In this document: piece after piece, positions 40,958-51,000 of the stretch
How the letters are laid out: each line of letters starts with the position of its first letter
How positions within the stretch are numbered: position 1 is the stretch's first letter
DNA from: Muricea muricata
Lineage: Eukaryota > Cnidaria > Anthozoa > Malacalcyonacea > Plexauridae
DNA length: 64,000 nt
Assembly: GCA_963855995.1 (NCBI GenBank)
Contig: OY979716.1
Coordinates: forward strand, 123,256,237-123,320,236
Reading direction: 5' to 3'
Made by a program: the position numbers and the translations under genes
Notes under the pieces: model-generated
Databases searched by the model: none
What the model was told of the DNA's origin: nothing
What the model saw: only the letters and a program-made list of their open reading frames with translations

Positions 40958-42850
40958 TGCGCCTGATGGGTACCGGCTAAACGGAGAGTTATGAAGTGGA
41001 GAATTATCTCGGAGAGTGATGATTTGGAGAGTAATGTATTAAAACAGTCACACCCAATTTCTTAACTCTCCTGATGTTTACCTGAATAAACATGAGAGAG
41101 TTATCTTTTCACGCAACTCTCTCTCATCAACATTATGAAGATATTACAGAGCTATTTTTATGACTCTTTGTGCTCACGATTGAGGAAATGAAGAGAATTA
41201 TGTTTCGATGCTTATTATTAGCATGACAAAATTACTGACTGGTTGAGAGGAGTACAATTATTTCATTAATTGCACTGCATTTCACTGCAGTACGAATAAT
41301 GATTTTTCCAAAACAACGAAATAGCGGGAAAATCTAATGACCAAGTTTTGTTAAACACAATCGAAATTGTTGAAGAAGCGGAATTCCTGTAAAAAATACA
41401 AACAAAGCACAAAATGTTCCCTAAAAGTCTGGCAGGACCGGAATGTAACAATTGCGCTTTAATACTAATGGTGATTGGTACATGCGATTTTGTCATGCTA
41501 TACTTATAATAAACAAGTAATCATGCGATGCTGTTCATACAATTAGGGATTAATAGTACTCGTGATGTTTGAAAATTTTGCCCACACTTTACAGTAACAG
41601 TTGAAAGCAGAAAACTTTAGCTAAAAGTACGGGTAAATAAACAGATATTCGGTATTTTTATTATTGTTTTAACTTTCAACAAAACTATTAAACAAACAGG
41701 TCCCCAAAACAAACAATATCTAATGAGCTGGAATACAGATAAAGGCTAAATAAAACCTTTCAAATCCTTCAAAACCTGTTCAATCTTACCTAGCATCAAT
41801 CACGTTTACATAATCATAAGCTGAAGTCAGTGATAATCAGCGATAATTATAAGCGAAGGATCGAAGGAAAGCTTTGGCGTTGAGTAATAGTAATTAGATA
41901 TAGTGATTAGAACGAATGTATTGTAGTGTAACTCTCCTAAATCATAACTCTCGTTAGAGTTATGAAAAAATTATAACTCTCTAACATCTTCATAATGTTG
42001 ACAAGAAAGAGTTACGTAGAAATATTTATTACATGATTATAGAGATTTATTCATCGATAAGGCTGTGCGTAATAATCGTTCCAAATTAGCAATAGCCAAT
42101 CGGCTTCAAGAACGATAAAATTTCACTCGGTGAAAAATCATCGTTCACGGCCTTTGATTGGACGAACGATGTTTTTTCACCAGTGAAAATTTATCGTTCA
42201 GTGTTCTGATTGGCTGACCCGAACGTGCAACACCTGCTCGCAGGCTGGTGTAAACATGGAGTCTGATTTTACAAGTATTTTTTAACTCACCGAAAAGAGA
42301 GATTTAAGACAATTTCACTGATAAAACAACCACCTAAAATCATAACGACGACATTCGTGGCCTCATTAACTTGAAATAAACCTCATGGTTTCATTTTCAG
42401 CAAGAAAACAAAGCAATAAATGGTAAGAAATTCCATTTTAATATTTTGCTTGAGTATTTGTTTTTGTCAGTAAGTTATATCCGTATCTTTATACACTCAT
42501 CTTTATACTCATATAATAAACAAATTACTTCATGGTTGGTTCGTTTGTACGATTTTTATTTTTCACTCGTTGTGAAGGATCGCTAAACTCACTCGTTCGC
42601 TGCGCTCACTCGTTCGTTTAACGATCCTTCACAACTCCTGAATAAAAATCGTACGCACTCACCAACCATGAAGTAATCTCTATAACTCTCTCATGTAAGC
42701 TTAAGTAAATACCGGGAGAGTTAACAAATTGGGCGTGATCGTTTGGAAAGGTAGGCGTAGTTTGGGCGTGGTTACGACATAACTCTCCAAAATCATAACT
42801 CTTCGAGATAACTCTCCATTTCATAACTCTCCCATTAGGTCTTACCCGCC
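40958..42850. mobile_element. Foldback element (AACTCTCC arms), copy B
   Basis: Second copy of 8,541-9,845 in the same position of the repeat unit, with left arm about 40,958-41,145, a unique middle to about 41,930 and right arm 41,935-42,850. The right arm is split at 42,026 by a 655-bp insertion. The middle part matches 8,755-9,600 closely (CTCACGATTGAGGAAAT; AACTTTCAACAAAACTATTA). No gene. Confidence 0.7.
42026..42680. mobile_element. Insertion with terminal hairpin in foldback arm
   Basis: It splits the sequence GAAATATAACTCTC (intact at 49-62), leaving TAT on both sides. Its right end is a strong stem, 42,527-42,677: ATTACTTCATGGTTGGT...ACGATTTTTATT against AATAAAAATCGT...ACCAACCATGAAGTAAT. 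The loop is CTCACTCGTTCGCTGCGCTCACTCGTTCG. The left part has ATCGTTC repeats. No gene; class unknown. Confidence 0.6.
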
Positions 42851-43655
42851 TGAAGGCTAGTTTCTACTCTGGAAAGTAAACATCGGATCGGACCGGATCG
42901 GACTTTTTTCCCCTTTTTTCTGCAGAACCAAAACAAGTTGAACAGATTTCAACTCATCATTATCTGAGGTGATCGATCATAGGCTCAAGCCGGACAGAAA
43001 ATTGTCGCCGAAGGCGCATGCGCATGTTAAATTTTGTTCCGATCCGGTCCGATCCGATGCTTACTTTCGGAGCTTCCATAACCCCAAAATCTGTGTATAT
43101 TTATTGTGTACTGTGGTTGAGGACATTAAAAATAAATAAAAATAACATATCTTTGAATTGATGTAAATTAAAATAAATCACCCGCGCCAAATTATTGTGG
43201 AAGAATGGTCCAGGGTAAAGTGAATTATTCAGAAAATACCCTTGGAACGAGCTGTAATTAACAACTGCAACTAGCCAAACAACGAAATAGTATTAGCATC
43301 ACCCTGGCACCCAGGGCGTGACAGTGGCGATCATATTCCCAGTGAATCATACATGTTGAAGACACGTTTGATATTTTCTTTGTAAAAAATTTAAAAATCC
43401 ATTTTACATATCTAAATCACAATTCAGCTTCTTTCACATATTGTGTAACTGATTGTCAGTACATGCAGCTTTAGACACACATTTTGAAGTTGTACAACTA
43501 TTCTAGTTTTAAAATCAATTCTCGAAAATAGTTTTTGTATCAAATTTGTTCCCTTTAAGTTAAATCGTTGAAATACACAGACTTTTTGTATTTAAGATGG
43601 CTGCATCCTGAAAAGAGAAAACAGTTGCAAATTTGAGAGGGTTGTTAAGAGGTTA
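42851..43655. repeat. Truncated third repeat unit
   Basis: Begins with a truncated copy of the 216-421 MITE (about 42,856-43,075, containing extra CGGATCGGACCGGATCGG). It then jumps to sequence equal to 1,905-2,004, 5,326-5,639 and 6,290-6,360 (to GTTGCAAATTTGAGAGGGTTG). The array ends here. A residue of the 10,320-10,360 sequence is left at 43,920-43,953. Confidence 0.65.
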
Positions 43656-44504
43656 TTCAATATGGTCAAAGATATATGGGACTCAAAAGGGTGGGAATGG
43701 AATCACCTGTTTTTCTTAAAGAATGTTATTAGATAATGGGTTGGATGGTAGTCATCGCCATGCACAAACTTTTGGCAAGAGGATTAGCCTGGCTCGTATC
43801 AAGGTGCTTAGGGTCAGGGTTACTGCTATCAAAGAAGGGCTGGTAGACGATTATAGATTTAATAGTCAAAAGCAGGGCACAATAGAAAATACCTTTTGGC
43901 GAGGGGGGGGTATCGATAACTGAAAGTGCAACTGCTTTTGTTGATGGCGTTTGTCACATCCCTGTATGATACACAAAAGTCGTGGATAGTTTGTGGATTT
44001 ATTTTGCCACCAGCTACCCTGTAGCAACTTCCGCTAATAAGTTACAAAACTTTGGATTGTAGGCCTATAATTTGCGTTATCTATGTCCTCATTACTTACC
44101 CTAAAAGGACAAATTTTACAAAAACATCATTTTAGTCATATGTCAACGTTGCCATTACCAACACAGGCTGCAAAAATAACATTGAATTTATGACTCAATT
44201 AAACGGTTTACTCAATAAAACGATTTAGTATTTCAGAATATTTGGAATATTTCATATTTAAAATGTTATATGCATGCACACAGGAGGAAAATCAAAGAGA
44301 TAAATGCAATTCAGAATTACTTGTCACCAACGAGCTGTTCAGACCTAAGCTAAATTATTGCTGGTACCAAGACAGTTTGAAAAAAATTATTAACTTAATT
44401 AGTCGTGGGTATAAATTTACTTGCTATTACTCTAATGTTAATTTACTTGCTATTACTCTAATGTTACTCTCTTGCTATGTCTAAGTTTACTATCTTATTG
44501 ACTT
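43656..44504. other. Intergenic sequence between array and peroxidase gene
   Basis: No gene or clear repeat, apart from the short array-derived remnant at 43,920-43,953 and a direct repeat of TTTACTTGCTATTACTCTAATGTTA at 44,416-44,465. Short open frames here have no recognisable features. Confidence 0.5.
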
Positions 44505-44510
44505 TTTATT
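44505..44510 (-). terminator. Polyadenylation signal of the peroxidase gene
   Basis: AATAAA on the minus strand (TTTATT on plus), about 93 nt after the TGA stop at 44,603-44,605. It is the first such hexamer I find after the stop. Confidence 0.6.
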
Positions 44511-44602
44511 TCGACCATGAGATATCTTATGACCTGCCTGATAAATGTATTCTAGAATTTCTAGTTATGTAATGGCTATTGTCACCTGACGATTTGTTAG
44601 GA

Positions 44603-45013
44603 TCAGCAGCAATTTGCACTGCGACTTTTTGTCTGCAGATTGTAATTCCTCTTACCAAATTTTGCACCATTCTCAATTCTTCCATTTTTTTTCTCCAAAT
44701 TCCTTATAATATCCACGGCACCGTCACCATTTATGTCAACAAATCTGACGTCCACATTTTTTCCTTTCGAACTTGCAATCTCATAGGGTGGGACAAATTC
44801 ATCGTCATGCTTCCATCCACAGCCAGTATTAATTACAGCTCCTTTGTTACCAGGTCTATTCCAAACCATATCAGGCAAACCATCTCCATTTACATCAACG
44901 ATTCTAGCCCCATAGTCATCACCATCATCATCCTCAATGGGAAATGGTGGTGTATACTCTGGTGTCCAAATCCAACGATTTCCGTTGTTCATATACGCAC
45001 CTTTTTGAGATTT
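44603..45013 (-). CDS. Peroxidase gene exon 14: VCBS repeats 6-7 and stop
   Basis: 411 nt, phase 0 in (acceptor TTTTCAG), ending with TGA at 44,603-44,605. IVDVNGDGLPDMVWNR and FVDINGDGAVDIIRNL, then a basic tail ending SRSANCC. Seven DxNxDG-type loops in total would fit a seven-bladed propeller of the FG-GAP type (inference). Confidence 0.87.
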   Translation of the reverse strand, partial: KSQKGAYMNNGNRWIWTPEYTPPFPIEDDDGDDYGARIVDVNGDGLPDMVWNRPGNKGAVINTGCGWKHDDEFVPPYEIASSKGKNVDVRFVDINGDGAVDIIRNLEKKNGRIENGAKFGKRNYNLQTKSRSANCC

Positions 45014-48000
45014 CTGAAAAAAACAAGTGGTAAAACATGCTTGGATATCTTGCATTGTTTTATCAGTTACTGCAAGTCAAGGACTTTGTCAACCCGTGCC
45101 CTAAGACCAAAGTGGTACTCGTGATTACTATTTCTTTGAGAAGGATTGAAGTATATATTTGAAGTAAATGTTTTTTAGTAAACTACAAGTGCATTTAGTG
45201 TGGGGTAGGAAATCTTAAGATCCATTCATATTTGAAGTTGGTATAAAGTATTTTGCTTTGCTTTGTGGCATTTCTTAAAATTGACTGCTGGAAAACAGCT
45301 ATGAGAAAAGTAGCAATTTATTCCTAAAAACCATACAAAAGTGGAATACCTCTGAGCTGATTTTTTTATGATAAACCAAATCATCTTTACCATCAGCATT
45401 GAGGTCAACAAATTCTACTCCAAGATCTCCAGTACGTTTAGGAGAAATATTAATAGGTAGCGTAAACGCTGGAGACAACACCCATTTCTGGCCATTACTA
45501 ATGTACGTTCCTTTTTGTACGTGGAGATTCCTAATCTCTCGGTGATATATTATGTCAATACGACCATCTCCGTTAAGATCTGCAAATCTAGCACCTAAAT
45601 CACCATATCTGCCCAATACTATGGGGTATGGTGGCGTGAATTTTGGTGCTGCTTTCCATCCATTTCCTGTGTGAGTCAGAGAAAAAATTGCTATCAAAAC
45701 TTAATAGGAATATTAGCCGAAAAATTGATTGAATTAAGCACGACCATTTACCAATATATTAATGAAAATGTTGCTGTTTTCTCCAATAATAATTGAAAGT
45801 ACTTAGCAATTGAGTTTTTTATTAATAGACAGTAGCGAAGCCAGCCCGACAATTTGGTCATGCTATGCAAGTTTAAATCATTATCATTATTCATTTCTTT
45901 AGGAATTGATTCCTTATACGGTCAAAAACACACAAAAATTTGCATTTGCATGACTAAATGTCAGGCTGGCTTCGCTGCTATCAATAGACACACTATCTTG
46001 AATTTTAAGCTTATCGGAATGCATTGTGGTCTGTTAAGGGGAATCTAATCCTTTTAAATTGCTGTAAAAAGACCACAATAACAGGGCCGTTACTGGAACG
46101 TTCATTGCATGGGGGGGGGAGGTATATTCATATATTCATATTTTGCCGACAGATTTCTTTTCAAATTGATCAATTTGATTTGAAAAGAGACTCAACGGGT
46201 AGGACATGAATATATGAATTTAGAGACGCCCAAGTTACGTTCTAGTTACGGTCCTGCACAATGCATTGCGGTCGTCGTGTTGATAAAAGCGTTAATTCTT
46301 TTTACGTTGTTTTGCTGGAAACACCACATTTTAGAGAGAAAATTTTGTCTACATTTTCAGTTAACAGTTTTACTGCTCTCACATACCTGTATTGATGAAA
46401 GCACCTTTTTGTTGATATTTATTATTTAGATGGTGATGAAACACAAAATCAATCAAACCATCGCCGTTAAGCTCAACAAATCTGGCACCCAAGTCTTTAT
46501 GGTAATCAGCAGAGATATGGTACGGTGGAATATACTTTGGAAATGATCTCCAGCCAGAGCCTGTGTTGATGTACGCGGCTTTTACAATTCTTCTTGGATT
46601 GATCCATCTCTGGTACACCACGTCAATTTTTCCATCACCGTTTAAGTCAACAAACCGAGCGCCTAAAGAAATAATATTAATGCGGAGAATATTAATAATT
46701 ATAGAATATTAATGTATGTTAATCATTGTCTTTGTTATGTTCTTCAGAAGATCAAAAGTAATTATTACATTAATTGTTCTTGAATATTTTTTCCTTCACA
46801 TCTTCCCTGAAAACGCAGAGTTTTTGTAATTTTTTAAAGAATATCTCCTGAGAATTATTACCTTACCTGGGTAATAGTTTTGAGATAGTAATTAGGCATC
46901 CATTTACTCTTTTTTTATTGACATAGAATGTAAATCTGTAGCCAGAGACGTGCCAGGCGGAAAACGTATTCTTATTATAAAGATGAATGCCCAACATAAT
47001 GCTTTGAGTAAGGCCATAAAAACAAGATTTTAAATAGAAATTATTTATTGTGACGTTTCGTCTTAACTTAAGACATCTTCAGACAAGTGGATAATATTAC
47101 ATACAAAGTTTAAGTATATATCTATGCTAATAATGTTGTTATATTTACAAGGTGTAAAATTACAAGGGTTAATTAAGGATATAGACGTGTGAAGGTGGAT
47201 AGGACATTACAAACACACACAACATAAACGACAAATTAGAAGAGGTTAAGAGGAATAGAGTTGCCTTGAACGTTTAGATTAGGTTTGTATTTATTAATGA
47301 GGAGACTCTCGTGTATCATTAATTCGTATGAGTCTGAGGAGGAAGAAAGAATTTGAAAGTCGTCAAAGCTAGCAGGGTGCCCAGAGGCGTTTATATGGGA
47401 CAGAATACTAGACATAGCTATGTCCAGTATAGAATACTAGCTATGTCTAGTATTCTGTCCCATATAAACGCCTCTGGGCACCCTGCTAGCTTTGACGACT
47501 TTCAAATTCTTTCTTCCTCCTCAGACTCATACGAATTAATGATACACGAGAGTCTCCTCATTAATAAATACAAACCTAATCTAAACGTTCAAGGCAACTC
47601 TATTCCTCTTAACCTCTTCTAATTTGTCGTTTATGTTGTGTGTGTTTGTAATGTCCTATCCACCTTCACACGTCTATATCCTTAATTAACCCTTGTAATT
47701 TTACACCTTGTAAATATAACAACACTATTAGCATAGATATATATTTAAACTTTGTATGTAATATTATCCACTTGTCTGAAGATGTCTTAAGTTAAGACGA
47801 AACGTCACAATAAATAATTTCTATTTTAAATCTTGTTTTTATGGCCTTACTCAAAGCATTATGTTGGGCATTCATCTTTATAATAAGAATGTAAATCTGC
47901 TGTGCCAACCTTTCTTTCAAATTGAAAGAAATGGGCAATGCTTACACAATGCTATAGTCAATGACTAACTTGCCAAATCATCATTGTTTACCTAAGTCAT

Positions 48001-51000
48001 TTCTTTTGTCTGTAGCGAGAGGAAGTGGTGGGGCAAAATTAGGTTTGGGTACGAACGTTTTCGAACGAGGATCGTTAATGTAAGCTCCTTTACTTGACTT
48101 CTTGGAAGTTGATAAATAATACACGAAATCCAAATGGCCATCTCCATTCAAGTCAACGAATCTGGATGGTTGATATCCGCGCCCCTTTTGAGAGTATATA
48201 GGAAATGGTAGACTTGAATATCCTGGAGCATCTGTCCATTTATCTATAAGAAATTGAAATAGACATAGTTATTATACCACCACACACTTTGTCGTCTAGC
48301 TATTGGTATTTGCCCATGCATGGAAACATGTTAAATCACATATTTATGTTGTACATGCAGCTCATGCAGCATTAAAATTTTCCTTTTTTTTAAACTAGTG
48401 CATACTTGTAAGTCACGATATAACGCACTTCAGCATGAGTGCTTTAACCATTCACATAAATACATCTGGACTGCCTGCTCGGCTTCGAAAAGCGTTATCA
48501 AAGGTGGCCGAAATATGAGAGTATTTGGTCATGAAGTTAACTGCTGACCAGTGTTTTTTGTATGATCTAGGAGCCAACGGTACTCAAACACTCTCATATT
48601 CGTCAGCGATTCGTCGTTATTCGTATGCCTTCGTGGCCTTCAATTTATAACGCAAAATTGAAGCAAATTTATAGCGACCAGGCCGTCCAGATGTATTTAT
48701 TTCAATGGCTTTAACTCTTAAGTCACACTCCTCCATACAACAAAACCTACATCATATAAATTTGGGAGTTTAATGAGTACAATTACTCCAACTGCGCACA
48801 GATAGACGCAGAATTCCAGGCAACATTGCTTATGACGTTCAAAAATTCATTTTACTCTCGACATCATGAAAAATTAATGAACGTAACTTGTTATTCAGTA
48901 AACAATAGACTAGATATTAGGTTGCTCTTAGCCAAGGAAAATGCTCTGGGTATGAGTTTGGGCAAACTCAATAACCCGGTTACTTAAGGGTAAGTTAATT
49001 GGCAATTAATTTACACTTTTGCACGTAATGTAAATAGTTGAGCAGCGTCGATAATTGGAGGGACGAATATTCGTGTATTGTGTTTTGGATCATTGATTTT
49101 TTTTGAAATCGATTGTTTTTAAGGTCTGTAAGCACGAATATATGAATGTTCGCCCCTCCAATTATCGACGCCTGCTACGTCACTGTAGCTAGGCGCAATT
49201 ATAAGTTACCTCAGTCAAAGACAGAGTAATTCGTCACAAAGTATAATTTCGTTAGTTTTAAAAGCTATAGAGCTGAATAATAAAATGCTATTTCTTACCA
49301 GGACATTCTTTTGTGTTCTTTTTGCATTTACACTCGCATTTACGGGAGTTTGTGTCGTAAAGTGGTTCACCAGTGAGACATTCTAATCAGTTAAAAACAT
49401 GTATAAGTAAAAGGCCAAGGGCTTACGATTAGGTTGTTCAAATTGGATGTGCAAATAGACCACAATACATTATGAGTGATACAAAATACGAAATGACATC
49501 TGTATCGATGAAAAACTCAATTCCAAGATATTTGACGGGATAGCCTAGTTAATTAGCAATGTCCAAGTCATCATGTTTACATTGCTTTATTCAGATTGTC
49601 AAGAACCAGACGCCATTTCAAAAGGAGGCTAGCTCAACTCTGAGTTAAAATTCAAAGCAAATTAATTTTTCGCCATTTCGTTTATGAATTTAGAAATCTT
49701 TCTCTTTAAATATCTTGTCTGGAATCTAGGATCAATACAAGTTTTCCTATTTGGTGTTTGGAGAACATACGTGCAGAAATGCATAAAAACACTGGGTTAA
49801 ATTTTAACGCAGGGTTAGACGTTAACTTACTTTTTAAACGACAGGCTTCGAGGATTTAATGTTATGTAACATTCATTTGAAGTTACAACCTCTTTTCTGA
49901 GGGAGCAGTGTTACTTATAATGTGTAACAATTATTGTTTTACCTTTCCATGGACAAAGCGACATTCCTGGTATTTCCGCACATGAAGGTCGAGGTTGGTT
50001 TATCGAAGATCTAAATGCATTTTTTTGAATAGACACTATACCCTTTAGATTGTCACAAAAAATTCGGGAGACGCTAGATTTCTTGATTTCTTTCACCCGG
50101 CGTGGAGCGAAAATTCCCTTGTTTTCATAGAAAAATCGATCCCCATCTCTCGTTCGCTTGAACTGTTCGCCCACAACGCAACGTAAAGTTGGACCAACAA
50201 CGCCACCGTTAGATGGGGTTTCAGCAATACCAGCAACCCACAATTCAACTAGACTAGGATCATCACCGTACAGTTCTTTCAAGATACGTCTATTTTCTGG
50301 ATCTTGAATTTCATTGATCGTATCGTCAAAGGTGTTTGCATTGGAAAGTTTACAGAATTTCCTGTATGTGTTATAGCCTGGCAGACCGTGATCACGCGAG
50401 CGTTGAATGTTCAGCGCAGCTAGATTTTCTCCATGCGTGTTCCCGCGTTGAAACAAATGTTCCGTGATTTCCTTAGTCAGATGAGTGTCCACCTTCTCGG
50501 AAACATTACCAACTAATCCGAAAAGTAATGGTTCAACGCCATAGGAATTAACAGTGGTACTGTTAAAGAACAGAAATCTGAGCTGTACAGCTGGTGCAAT
50601 TGGATCAAAATTGCTATCGAGTAAATCAAATTTCGATCTAATCATACTGTGGCCAAATCTGTATGCAAGAGTGAAAGCATTGATGATCCCTGGGTCAACT
50701 TCATCATTATGACCTGAATATGGAGGTAGAGCATTTGGGCCTAAAAGAATTGGTAGATAGTCCTCGTAAACAATTTTCTGTACTACAGCTCCAACAATTT
50801 TTCTGGTTTCTTGATAAATTTGTTCCCCGTCCCAGTGTTGGTTCAACTTTCTTAATGCTTTGGCAATGCGATTATGTTCACGCATGAACAAAGTGTGAAA
50901 TGCTGTCAATCCTTGTTGGTCATTTGCACGAATATCACCGGCTAAGAAGCACGCCTGTATGCAGGCAGATGCCTTACAACTTGTATCAATGGGCAGCAGA

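Noticed and set aside
1..43655. CRISPR-like array from evenly repeated ATAACTCTCC boxes
   Set aside because: Repeats are about 10 bp, in inverted arms, with no spacer diversity and no cas genes; eukaryotic transposon iterons explain them.
44579..45124. 181-codon plus-strand frame MSPDDLLGSAAICTATF...
   Set aside because: Antisense to exon 14 of the peroxidase gene, whose DxNxDG repeats and splice site are clear on the minus strand.
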